In this document: piece by piece, positions 9,627 to 18,690 of the stretch
How positions within the stretch are numbered: position 1 is the stretch's first letter
How the letters are laid out: each line of letters begins with the position of its first letter
NCBI RefSeq assembly: GCF_028293835.1
Contig: NZ_JAQGNX010000064.1
Coordinates: forward strand, 1-64,000
Direction of reading: 5' to 3'
DNA length: 64,000 nt
DNA from: Pseudomonas sp.
GTDB taxonomy: Bacteria > Pseudomonadota > Gammaproteobacteria > Pseudomonadales > Pseudomonadaceae
Notes under the pieces: generated by a model
Databases searched by the model: none
Seen by the model: only the letters and a program-made list of their open reading frames with translations
What the model was told of the DNA's origin: nothing
Program-made: the position numbers and the translations under genes

Positions 9627-10316
9627 ATGTTCACGATTAACCGGCTGGCGTGCGGCTATGGCCAGAGTCAAATTTTGCATGACCTCGACCTGAGCGTGGC
9701 CAGGCAAGAAATCGTCGCAGTGATGGGGCGCAACGGCATGGGTAAAACCACGCTGTTCAAAACGCTTATGGGCATCTTGCCGCAATGGGGCGGGCAGATT
9801 CAGGTGGAAGGCGTCGAGGTGTCGGGCATGGAAACCCACTCCAGGGTCGCCCACGGCATTGCTTACGTGCCCCAGGGACGAATGATTTTCCCCGCCATGA
9901 GCGTGCTGGAAAACATCCAGACCGGACTGCCGGCGTCAGCCAAAGGCGTGGTGCCGGAGGACCTCTATACCTTGTTTCCGGTGCTGTACGAAATGCGTTC
10001 GCGACGCGGCGGCAACTTGTCCGGTGGCCAACAACAGCAGTTGGCAATCGCCCGAGCGCTGGCAACCAACCCCAAGGTCTTGCTGCTGGATGAGCCCACT
10101 GAAGGCATCCAGCCGTCGATCATCAAAGACATCGCCCGCACCCTTAAAGAGATCCGCACCTTGCGCAACCTGACCATCGTCGTCTCGGAGCAAGTGCTGT
10201 CGTTCACCCTGGAAATCGCCGACCGATTTCTGGTCATCGAAAAAGGCCGATTCGTCATCGAAGAAACCCGCGCTAACGTCGACGAAGCCACCATCAGCCG
10301 GTATTTGTCGGTTTAA
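9627..10316 (+). CDS. urtE: Urea/amide ABC transporter ATPase UrtE
   Basis: Walker A GRNGMGKTT, LSGGQQQQLAIARAL signature, LLLDEPTEGIQPSII; ATG 9627. Confidence 0.92.
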   Translation: MFTINRLACGYGQSQILHDLDLSVARQEIVAVMGRNGMGKTTLFKTLMGILPQWGGQIQVEGVEVSGMETHSRVAHGIAYVPQGRMIFPAMSVLENIQTGLPASAKGVVPEDLYTLFPVLYEMRSRRGGNLSGGQQQQLAIARALATNPKVLLLDEPTEGIQPSIIKDIARTLKEIRTLRNLTIVVSEQVLSFTLEIADRFLVIEKGRFVIEETRANVDEATISRYLSV

Positions 10317-10335
10317 AACAACGCCCCTATTACAA

Positions 10336-10413
10336 CTGTAAGAGCCAACGTGTTGGCGAGCTTTTTTGCGGTGTACCCATTGCATCGCCCCGCCAACACG
10401 TTGGCTCCTACAG
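10336..10413. repeat. REPIN-like inverted repeat
   Basis: CTGTAAGAGCCAACGTGTTGGCGAG...CCGCCAACACGTTGGCTCCTACAG. Confidence 0.82.
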
Positions 10414-10444
10414 GGAACGATTACCTCAAGTAAGGAGATACGCC

Positions 10445-11680
10445 ATGACCGAGACCCTCATCAAAGTTGATTTGAACCAGCCTGTCACCGAGAACGAGAA
10501 CATTCACAACCGCTGGCACCCGGACATACCTATGGCGGCGTGGGTCAGGCCGGGTGATGATTTCATCCTGGAAACCTACGACTGGACGGCCGGTGCGATC
10601 AAGAACAACGATGACGCCAGCGATGTGCGTGACGTTGACCTGTCCACCGTGCATTACCTGTCCGGTCCGATTGGCGTGCACGGTGCCGAGCCTGGGGATT
10701 TGCTGGTGGTCGATCTGCTCGACATTGGCGCTCGGGCCGACTCCATGTGGGGCTTCAACGGCTTCTTCTCGCGCAATAACGGCGGCGGCTTTCTGACTGA
10801 TCATTTTCCGTCTGCGCAAAAAGCCATCTGGGACTTCAAAGGCATGATGACCAGCTCCCGGCACATTCCGGGCGTTGAATTTGCCGGCCTGATTCACCCC
10901 GGTTTGATTGGCTGTTTGCCCGACCACAAAATGCTCGCGGACTGGAACAAGCGCGAGCAGGAACTCATCGACACTGACCCAATGCGCGTTCCGCCATTGG
11001 CCAACGCGCCGCTGGCCGCCACTGCGCACATGGGCAAGCTCAAAGGTGAAGCCCGCGACCGCGCTGCTGCAACCGGCGCCCGGACCGTGCCGCCCCGCGA
11101 ACACGGTGGCAACTGCGACATTAAGGATTTGTCCCGGGGTTCGAAGGTGTTCTTCCCGGTCTACGTCGACGGCGCCGGTTTGTCGGTGGGCGATTTGCAC
11201 TTCAGCCAGGGCGACGGCGAAATCACCTTTTGCGGTGCCATCGAAATGGCTGGCTGGGTGCACATGCGTGTGGAGCTGATCAAAGGCGGCATGGAAAAAT
11301 ACGGGATCAAAAACCCGGTGTTCAAGCCGAGCCCAATCGTTCCCAACTACAACAAATACCTGATCTTCGAAGGCATTTCGGTGGACGAAGCGGGCAAACA
11401 GCACTACCTGGACGTGAGCATTGCCTATCGCCAGGCGTGCCTGAACGCGATCAATTATTTGACCAAGTTCGGTTACTCGCCAGCCCAGGGTTATGCGTTA
11501 TTGGGGTCTGCACCCGTACAAGGGCACATCAGCGGCGTGGTGGACATTCCGAACGCCTGCGCGACGTTATGGCTACCGACGGAAATCTTCCAGTTCGACA
11601 TCAACCCTAATGCCAACGGCCCGACCCGGTTTATCGATGGCAGCATCGATTTGCCCATCGCCCACGACCTGAAACGTTAA
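10445..11680 (+). CDS. fmdA: Formamidase (acetamidase/formamidase family)
   Basis: FmdA-like throughout (WHPDIPMAAWVRPGDDFILETYDWTAGAI; PREHGGNCDIKDLSRGSKVFFPVYVDGAGLSVGDLHFSQGDGEI). Confidence 0.92.
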   Translation: MTETLIKVDLNQPVTENENIHNRWHPDIPMAAWVRPGDDFILETYDWTAGAIKNNDDASDVRDVDLSTVHYLSGPIGVHGAEPGDLLVVDLLDIGARADSMWGFNGFFSRNNGGGFLTDHFPSAQKAIWDFKGMMTSSRHIPGVEFAGLIHPGLIGCLPDHKMLADWNKREQELIDTDPMRVPPLANAPLAATAHMGKLKGEARDRAAATGARTVPPREHGGNCDIKDLSRGSKVFFPVYVDGAGLSVGDLHFSQGDGEITFCGAIEMAGWVHMRVELIKGGMEKYGIKNPVFKPSPIVPNYNKYLIFEGISVDEAGKQHYLDVSIAYRQACLNAINYLTKFGYSPAQGYALLGSAPVQGHISGVVDIPNACATLWLPTEIFQFDINPNANGPTRFIDGSIDLPIAHDLKR

Positions 11681-11690
11681 CGTCAATCCT

Positions 11691-11768
11691 CTAGGAGCCA
11701 ACGTGTTGGCGAAGGGTTCGGTGCGGTATGTCAGGTATGCCGCCTCGCCAACACGTTGGCTCCTGCAG
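11691..11768. repeat. REPIN-like inverted repeat
   Basis: CTAGGAGCCAACGTGTTGGCGAAG...GCCTCGCCAACACGTTGGCTCCTGCAG. Confidence 0.82.
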
Positions 11769-11805
11769 AAGTTAGCGGCAGCATCGCCTGTTTAAGGAAT
11801 CAGCT

Positions 11806-12153
11806 ATGCCAATGTATGAATACGATTGCCAACACTGCGGCGATTTTACCGCCATGCGGCCCATGGCTGAGAGCGGCCAACCATGCGCATGTCCGGCCTG
11901 TGGCGAATCCAGCTTGCGGGTGATCCTGTCTGCGCCTGGGTTGAGTTCCCTGGCGGGTAATACTCGGCGCGCAATGGAAACCAACGAGCGCAGTTCCCAC
12001 GAACCCAAAACCGTTGCCCACTATCAGGAAAGCAAGCGTCACCCCAGCGGATGCGCCTGCTGCGGGCCCCAAAAAACCGAGCTACCCACCAAAGCCAATC
12101 CCCATGGGCTTAAAGGCAAACCGGCTGGCAGACCATGGATGATCAGCCACTGA
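11806..12153 (+). CDS. fmdB: FmdB family zinc-ribbon protein
   Basis: MPMYEYDCQHCGDFTAMRPM...CACPACGES, CxxC pairs; next to fmdA. Confidence 0.88.
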   Translation: MPMYEYDCQHCGDFTAMRPMAESGQPCACPACGESSLRVILSAPGLSSLAGNTRRAMETNERSSHEPKTVAHYQESKRHPSGCACCGPQKTELPTKANPHGLKGKPAGRPWMISH

Positions 12154-12168
12154 GCTAGCTGGTCACGC

Positions 12169-12202
12169 AAAAAAAAGCCGCTTCTGCATTAACAGAAGCG
12201 GC
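12169..12202 (-). terminator. Rho-independent terminator of the 12226-13297 minus-strand genes
   Basis: Minus strand GCCGCTTCTGTTAATGCAGAAGCGGC followed by TTTTTTTT. Confidence 0.8.
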
Positions 12203-12225
12203 GTTGGTGTATCACGCTGGAATTA

Positions 12226-12300
12226 TCAGTGCATAAACAACGCGATCAGGATAATGATCGGGATCGGTACACCGAGGAAAAACAGAAGTAGTGAGCGCAT
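12226..12300 (-). CDS. 24-aa putative membrane peptide MRSLLLFFLGVPIPIIILIALFMH
   Basis: ATG to TGA on the minus strand with AAGGAG located 7 nt upstream of the ATG; lies between the upstream gene's stop and a terminator. Not in the supplied ORF track. Confidence 0.65.
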   Translation of the reverse strand: MRSLLLFFLGVPIPIIILIALFMH

Positions 12301-12334
12301 GGTTAATCTCCTTGGTAAAAATTATCCAGTCGAC

Positions 12335-13297
12335 TTAGCGAACCGGTGGCAGGTTGGTGGCTGCGGTGTAGGTTTCATTACTCGTCGACGAGGTGTCGTG
12401 CAGGTACACCACTGCATCCCGGCGGCGACCGCCCATGGTGGCTGCGAAGCTGGCGAAAAAGGCACCGCACAGCAGCGCAACGAACATCCACAATGAGGTG
12501 TAGGCAGCTACCTTAGCGGCGGTGTCCGCAGCGTTTTTAGCTGCCGTTTTGGCGTCATTTACCGCTTGGCGTGCCTGACCGTACACCTGGTCAACCCGCG
12601 CTTGAGCGTCGGCTTGGCTAAGGTTGGTACGTTGAGCAACTAACTGCGAAATGTAAGTGCGGTCATCGGCGCTCAACTGGCCGTCTTTGCTGTTGAGGGT
12701 CTTGGTGAAGATACGGAACACAACGCCGTGCGCAGCGTCATCGCTGACTGAAGCCGCACGGTCATCGCGAAATAGCGTATCGATGAAATAACCGGAGTCC
12801 TCACCGCCGCTGTTGCTGGCTGCACTGCCTGCGGCTTGAGTAGCTGCGCCAGCTACACCGGACGCTGCGCTCGCGCCGGCTTGCACGCCGCCGCTGACCA
12901 TGCTGCCTACCGAACTGGCAATCAGCGTCGCTGCTACCAGGGTGGCCACTGCCCACGCCAGGAAGCCGTGAGCGGTATCGCGAAAGTACACTTCATCGCC
13001 GTGCATATTTGCCCATTTGACCCGCAAGCGTCCGGCGATGTAGCCGCCCATGCCCGAGGCAATGATTTGTGTCAGTGCCAACCAGACAATCGTCGATACG
13101 CCTATCCCTTTGGCACTCATCCCGCTGTCCGCCCACGGCGAAACTGCCGAAAAGCCGAGACCAAACCCCAGAATGACCAGAATTAACGACAGCGCCGCTG
13201 CGCCTGCCGCACCGGCGAATATGGCCCCCCAAGAGACTCCTGAGAGGCTTGCCGACTCCTGTGAGCCAGATGCGTATTTACCCGAGGATAAAGTCAT
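12335..13297 (-). CDS. Hypothetical membrane protein
   Basis: Several hydrophobic segments and Ala/Gly-rich region; internal start MTLSSGKYAS preferred. Confidence 0.75.
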   Translation of the reverse strand: MTLSSGKYASGSQESASLSGVSWGAIFAGAAGAAALSLILVILGFGLGFSAVSPWADSGMSAKGIGVSTIVWLALTQIIASGMGGYIAGRLRVKWANMHGDEVYFRDTAHGFLAWAVATLVAATLIASSVGSMVSGGVQAGASAASGVAGAATQAAGSAASNSGGEDSGYFIDTLFRDDRAASVSDDAAHGVVFRIFTKTLNSKDGQLSADDRTYISQLVAQRTNLSQADAQARVDQVYGQARQAVNDAKTAAKNAADTAAKVAAYTSLWMFVALLCGAFFASFAATMGGRRRDAVVYLHDTSSTSNETYTAATNLPPVR

Positions 13298-13697
13298 TGT
13301 TGTTCTCTTCCGTGCGTGAATAAGATTGTTACAACTTTGCACGAAAGGAAATGCAGCAGCTGTGCCAGTGTCTGCTTTGTAAATAAATCGTTATTTTTCA
13401 ACAGGTTAATAATTATGTAAAGAATGCAAGTCATGCATTTTGCAATAATGGCCAAAATCGTACGGGCGATATGCATTGTCGCGGCGGAGTGAGATCGTAG
13501 TTGGGCATGATTATTGATGTGAGAACCGTGAATTCTCTGCCGTTAATCCTGTCTCATCAGAGTCATTTCTAAGATTTTCAGCCTACACAGTAAAAACCAG
13601 CCTTCGACGCCGATTGGTTCGCGCGTTTTCTTATCGTTCGCATATAGTTTCCCTGCTGTTATGCATTTGATCCTGTTCTTCAAGAGGTTTCCCGCTC

Positions 13698-14195
13698 ATG
13701 TTCCTTCATCGCCCCCTAGAAGAAAAAGACATCGATGTCATTTGCGGCTTTGCGCAGAGCGCTGACGAGTTGTTTTACATGTTCCCCAAAGCCACCTATC
13801 CCCTGACGCCAAATCAACTGCGCGACGCCATTGCGAGTCGCTCTGACTCTACGGTCATTGTGCAAAAGGGTGAGGTGGTCGGTTTTGCCAATCTGTCCCG
13901 TTGGGATTTTCGCGGGCGCTGCTCGTTGGGCAATGTGATTATTGCTCCCGGCACCCGTTCCCGTGGCGTGGGCAGCTACCTGATAGGCTGCATGATTGAC
14001 CTTGCCTTCGACAAACATGAAGCCTTGGAGTTGACCGCTTCATGCTTCAACCATAACGTGCCCGGCTTGTTGTTTTACCCGAAGCTGGGCTTTCGCCCCT
14101 TCTCTATCGAAGAGCGCGTCGACAAACAGGGACATCGAGTGGCGTTGATCAATTTAAGGCTGAACAAACCGGAAGTCGAATCGATTCAGCCCTGA
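13698..14195 (+). CDS. GNAT family N-acetyltransferase
   Basis: VIIAPGTRSRGVGSYLIGCMIDLAF acetyl-CoA binding motif. Confidence 0.85.
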   Translation: MFLHRPLEEKDIDVICGFAQSADELFYMFPKATYPLTPNQLRDAIASRSDSTVIVQKGEVVGFANLSRWDFRGRCSLGNVIIAPGTRSRGVGSYLIGCMIDLAFDKHEALELTASCFNHNVPGLLFYPKLGFRPFSIEERVDKQGHRVALINLRLNKPEVESIQP

Positions 14196-14525
14196 GTTAT
14201 ATGCGATGAACGGTAGGTGGAAAGGGCGCAGGCTCTTTCCGTTTCTGTTGATACAAATACACCCATACGAGTGCGTTCATTGAGAAGCTACATGTCCCGA
14301 ACGGTTGATTAAACGTTTTTTCAATAAATTTAATACATCAGAACACTGCACTTGATATATGCACGCTTTAACTAGCCGCGTTGCAACCCTTTTACGCGTG
14401 AGGTATAAGATTAAATCCGTTCGCTAAAAGGGTGTCGATAATTTGGCGCCACGAGAACGTGATTGTAGTACATAAATAGAAGATCAACGAACTTCTTATT
14501 AACTGCCTAGTTTCCAGGAGGAACG

Positions 14526-14798
14526 ATGATTGCATACAGGCTATCCACGTTGGAGTTACGCGGCATCATTGAGCGTGCTTTTCTGCCGTTGCGCTGCACG
14601 TGTTGTGTGGCGCCTGATTATTCAATGACTGTTCAGATTTCCGATCCGCACTCCGATCGAGTGGACTTACTAGTAACCGGCATTTCTTTGGAGAGACTCA
14701 ACACCAGCAGAGACATCTCTGAACTGGTGGCTGAATTACGTTATGACCTGACTCATAGCGGTCAACTGCAGGGCCCAGTCCACGCGAAAGCGGGGTAA
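14526..14798 (+). CDS. DUF1652 family protein
   Basis: STLELRGIIERAFLPLRCTCCVAPDYSMTVQISDPHSDRVDLLVTGIS resembles Pseudomonas DUF1652; AGGAGG upstream. Confidence 0.78.
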   Translation: MIAYRLSTLELRGIIERAFLPLRCTCCVAPDYSMTVQISDPHSDRVDLLVTGISLERLNTSRDISELVAELRYDLTHSGQLQGPVHAKAG

Positions 14799-15103
14799 TA
14801 GAGCCGTTCACCACGGACCGAGACGAGTCGTACGGTTCGGGTGAAAGGAGATTATCGAAGCATCATCCATTCATTAACGTCGATTGCATTGTCACAACGA
14901 TCATTTTGACAACACGTTGCCTCTTGCGCAAAGCCGCTTGTAGGGTTGCTTAAACGTTTCAATACCCTTCGTTTTACTCTTCCTTCTGCTAGCCAATACT
15001 TTTTTTGTGCAAATTCTGGCCTTTTGTTCAATTACGCAGATGGCGTTAGAACTATATGGCTGCGCCATAGACGAATACATATGGATTGAAACGGAACCGC
15101 GCG

Positions 15104-15760
15104 ATGACGCAGGTATTCAACCGTTCTGCCGACACTTGGCTGCGCCTGGGGTTGCTCGGCGTAATGGTCGGACTTATTGGGGGGCTCGCTGTGGCCTTGA
15201 TCCTGGATCGCTCAGACTATCGGACTGACCGCGGCTGGGTAGTTGATCAGCCAGTTCCCTTTAGCCATGCCCACCACGCCGGTGAGTTGGGCATCGATTG
15301 TCGTTATTGTCACGGGTCGGTGGAAACATCCGCCGAAGCGGGTTTGCCGCCGACGTATACCTGCATGACCTGCCATTCGCAAATTTGGTCCGACAGCGAT
15401 GTGCTCGAACCCTTGCGTCGAAGTTTGCGTGAACGCATTCCGTTGCACTGGCAGCGGGTCGCCAAGCTGCCCGATTACGTGTACTTCCATCATGCCGTGC
15501 ATGTGCAGGCTGGGGTGGCCTGCGTCAGTTGCCATGGGCCGGTGGATCGCATGCCACTGTTGAGCAAGGCCGAACCTTTGAACATGGGACAATGCCTGGC
15601 CTGTCATCGAGACCCCGCACCGAATCTGCGCCCCCGTGAGCAGGTCACCCAGATGGACTGGTCCACCGATGAAGACCGGCGGCAAATGGGTCAGCGGTTG
15701 ATGAAGGCTTATCACATCAATCCGGTTGGGTTGACTGATTGCGGGGTCTGTCACCGATGA
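15104..15760 (+). CDS. actA: Alternative Complex III pentaheme cytochrome c subunit ActA
   Basis: Five CxxCH motifs (CRYCH, CMTCH, CVSCH, CLACH, CGVCH), N-terminal TM, first gene of an act cluster. Confidence 0.88.
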   Translation: MTQVFNRSADTWLRLGLLGVMVGLIGGLAVALILDRSDYRTDRGWVVDQPVPFSHAHHAGELGIDCRYCHGSVETSAEAGLPPTYTCMTCHSQIWSDSDVLEPLRRSLRERIPLHWQRVAKLPDYVYFHHAVHVQAGVACVSCHGPVDRMPLLSKAEPLNMGQCLACHRDPAPNLRPREQVTQMDWSTDEDRRQMGQRLMKAYHINPVGLTDCGVCHR

Positions 15761-18690
15761 GCGAAGCGCTGGATTTCGCCGCCCTGCGCCAGCGGCTTGC
15801 CGGACTCGGTGGGCAGGCCTACTGGCGAGGCCTGGACGCCCTGGCGCAAACTGAAGAAGCGCAAGCGTTGTTCGAAGCCGAATTTCCCGGCATAGCGCCG
15901 TTGCTGGACCGCCGACGATTTCTGCAATTAATGGCCGCCTCGTTGGCCATGGCCGGGCTCGCCGCGTGCGGTAGAACGCCTGAGGAAGCGGTTGCCCGGA
16001 TTGAACAGCCGGAACAGATGATTCCGGGGAAGGCCTTGTGGTACGCCACCGCGATCCCGTTTGCTGGCTATGCGCAGCCAGTGTTGGGTAAAACTCGCGC
16101 AGGGCGTCCAATCAAGCTTGAGGGTAATCCGGAACATCCATTGTCGGCAGGCGCCTGCGATGGGTTTACCCAAGCTGCAATCCTTCAGTTGTATGACCCG
16201 GATCGTTCCCAGGCGCCACGCTTCAAAGGCCGGGAAACGGCGTGGACGAATGTGCAAACCGAACTGGTGGAACTGGCATCGGCTTTGGATGCCAAGGGGG
16301 GCCGCGGCCTGCACATCGCCTGCGGGGCCAGCAGCTCGCCGACCCTGGCCCGGCAATTGCGCGAATTGCGCCAGCGATGGCCGCAGGTGGCGTTTTATCA
16401 CGCTGAACCCTTTGCTGACGGCGCACGGGTCGATGCTACTCGCCAGGCGTTCGGCCAACCGTTGATGCCACGCCTGCACCTGGAACAGGCTGAAGTGATC
16501 ATCAGTCTGGATGACGATTTTCTCGGCCCTGGCCCGCTGCAAACGGTCCAGCAGCGCGGTTGGTCCCATCGGCGCAGGGCGGCCGCTTCCGGCGATGGCA
16601 GTGCCCTGCTGTATGTGGCGCAAAGCGTACCCGGTTTGACCGGCGCGGCTGCCACCGAATGCTTGCGGCTAGCCCCGTCGCGCATGGCTGACCTGACGCT
16701 GGCCTTGGCGCGGGCGCTGGATCAGGCGCCACCTGGGGAGTCGCGGCTCGACGCCGCGCAACAGGCGTGGGCGCAGCGTGCGGTCAGCGCGCTCAAGGCT
16801 CATCCAAAGCGCGGCCTCATCAGTGCCGGCAGCCAAACGTCGGTGGATGTCCAGGCGGCGGTGGCCGCCCTCAACCAGCATATTCAATCCCCGGCTGTGG
16901 ATTACCAGGCGCCCGTACTGCTGGGTTACGCCAACGATGATCGCTGGCTGACCCTCGGTGATCTGGCGCAGCAATTGCTCTCGGGCGATGTCGAATGCCT
17001 GATGTTTTTCGACTGCAATCCACTGTACAGCGCACCGGCGGAATGGGCCTTGCTCGAACGGCTTCAGCAGGTGCCGTTGCGTCTGCACGTCGGGCTTTAT
17101 TACGATGAAACCGCCGCGCAGTGCCATTGGCATTTACCCATGAACCATCCGTTGGACGGCTGGAGCGACGCCCGGGGCAGTGACGGCAGCGCCTGCATTG
17201 TGCAACCGCTGATAGAACCCATGTACGCCACCCGAACCCTGCATCAAATCATCGGGTTGCTGCTGACGGGTAACGAAACCGATGCCTTGAAAGCACTCCA
17301 CGACAGTTGGAAGCAGTTGGACGCCGGGCAATGGAATCAAGCGTTATCTCAAGGCTGGATTGATGGGGCGTCATCTGCCAAACCAGTGCCCGTAGCCCAG
17401 GCGGTAAACCTGCAACTGCCGGTGCAGGCTGAGGGCTTGGAGGTGCTGGTAAAACCTGACGCCTGTATCTGGGATGGGCGTTTTGCCAACCTCGGCTGGT
17501 TACAGGAATTGCCCAAGCCCATCAGTAAACTGACCTGGAGCAATGTCATTGGCGTCTCGCCAGCACTGGCCGAACGCATGGGCTTGAGCAACGGCGACGC
17601 ACTGCGTATTGAGCTGCCGGGGCAATCGATCACAGGCCCGGCCTGGATCGAGCCGGGGCAAGCCGATGAGGTGGTTGCGCTGTACAGCGGGTATGGCCGC
17701 AGCCGTGCCGGCCATGTGGGCAACGGCTTAGGCTATTGGGTGCGGCCGCTGGCACCGGGGTCGTCGTCAACGGTGGCGGTGCAAAAGGTTGAGGGTCGCT
17801 TTGCCTTGGCCAGCACCCAGACCCACCATCGCCTCGCGCCAGACGACACGCCGCCGATCCTCAGTGTGCCGCGCCGAGCCGCAGTGCTACCAATGAAGGA
17901 AGCGTCCGCCACCCTGTATCACTCTGCCGTCACCACCCAGGAGAAAGGCGACGGGCCGCAATGGGGCATGGTCATCGACCTGGACCTGTGCACCGGCTGC
18001 AACGCCTGTGTGGTGGCTTGCCAGGCGGAGAACAATATTGCCGTGGTGGGTGCCGAACAGGTGGCCCATGGGCGCACCATGCACTGGTTACGCATCGACC
18101 ACTATTACCAGGGCGACATCGAGGCGCCACGCTCCAAATTTCAGCCGCTGCCCTGCATGCATTGCGAGCAAGCACCCTGTGAAACCGGTTGCCCGGTCAA
18201 CGCTACCGTGCACGGGAGCGATGGCCTGAATCAGATGGTCTATAACCGCTGTATTGGCACCCGCACCTGTGCCTCTTACTGCCCGTACAAAGTCCGGCGC
18301 TTTAATTGGTTCGACTGGAACGCTAATGCCGCGCCGTCGATTCAGGCGCAACGCAACCCTGACGTTACCGTGCGCGCTCGCGGGGTGATGGAAAAGTGCA
18401 CCTATTGCATCCAGCGCATCAGCGCCGCCCGCATAGACGCGCGGATCGCTGCCGGGCAGGGCGGCGATGACGCCCCGAACCCGGCCTACGAAGTCACCAC
18501 GGCCTGCCAACAAACCTGCCCGAGCCAGGCCATTCAGTTCGGCAATATTGCCAGCCCAACCAGTGCCGTAAGCCAGTCCCGACGATCCCCACGTCATTAC
18601 GCATTACTTGAGGACTTGAACACCCGGCCGCGCACGACTTATCTGGCGCAGATCGACGACCGCGATCCGGACCTTGACCATGGTCAATGA
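15757..18690 (+). CDS. actB: Alternative Complex III iron-sulfur/molybdopterin-oxidoreductase-like subunit ActB
   Basis: Twin-arginine-like RRRFLQLMAASLAMAGLAACG; Fe-S motifs CTGCNACVVAC, CMHCEQAPCETGC, CIGTRTCASYC, CTYC...CQQTC; 4-nt overlap with actA. Confidence 0.92.
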   Translation: MSEALDFAALRQRLAGLGGQAYWRGLDALAQTEEAQALFEAEFPGIAPLLDRRRFLQLMAASLAMAGLAACGRTPEEAVARIEQPEQMIPGKALWYATAIPFAGYAQPVLGKTRAGRPIKLEGNPEHPLSAGACDGFTQAAILQLYDPDRSQAPRFKGRETAWTNVQTELVELASALDAKGGRGLHIACGASSSPTLARQLRELRQRWPQVAFYHAEPFADGARVDATRQAFGQPLMPRLHLEQAEVIISLDDDFLGPGPLQTVQQRGWSHRRRAAASGDGSALLYVAQSVPGLTGAAATECLRLAPSRMADLTLALARALDQAPPGESRLDAAQQAWAQRAVSALKAHPKRGLISAGSQTSVDVQAAVAALNQHIQSPAVDYQAPVLLGYANDDRWLTLGDLAQQLLSGDVECLMFFDCNPLYSAPAEWALLERLQQVPLRLHVGLYYDETAAQCHWHLPMNHPLDGWSDARGSDGSACIVQPLIEPMYATRTLHQIIGLLLTGNETDALKALHDSWKQLDAGQWNQALSQGWIDGASSAKPVPVAQAVNLQLPVQAEGLEVLVKPDACIWDGRFANLGWLQELPKPISKLTWSNVIGVSPALAERMGLSNGDALRIELPGQSITGPAWIEPGQADEVVALYSGYGRSRAGHVGNGLGYWVRPLAPGSSSTVAVQKVEGRFALASTQTHHRLAPDDTPPILSVPRRAAVLPMKEASATLYHSAVTTQEKGDGPQWGMVIDLDLCTGCNACVVACQAENNIAVVGAEQVAHGRTMHWLRIDHYYQGDIEAPRSKFQPLPCMHCEQAPCETGCPVNATVHGSDGLNQMVYNRCIGTRTCASYCPYKVRRFNWFDWNANAAPSIQAQRNPDVTVRARGVMEKCTYCIQRISAARIDARIAAGQGGDDAPNPAYEVTTACQQTCPSQAIQFGNIASPTSAVSQSRRSPRHYALLEDLNTRPRTTYLAQIDDRDPDLDHGQ

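Noticed and set aside
10421-11404. 327-aa minus-strand ORF opposite formamidase
   Set aside because: Antisense shadow of a well-supported gene in high-GC DNA; no recognisable domain.
14801-14838. GAGCCGTTCACC...GTCGTACGGTTC resembles the ends of a group II intron domain V
   Set aside because: Outer arms look right, but the inner stem and GNRA-like loop do not fit, there is no reverse transcriptase ORF, and the stretch folds better as the 14807-14845 hairpin.
15212-16111. 299-aa minus-strand ORF opposite actA/actB
   Set aside because: Antisense shadow of overlapping act genes with strong heme and Fe-S motifs.
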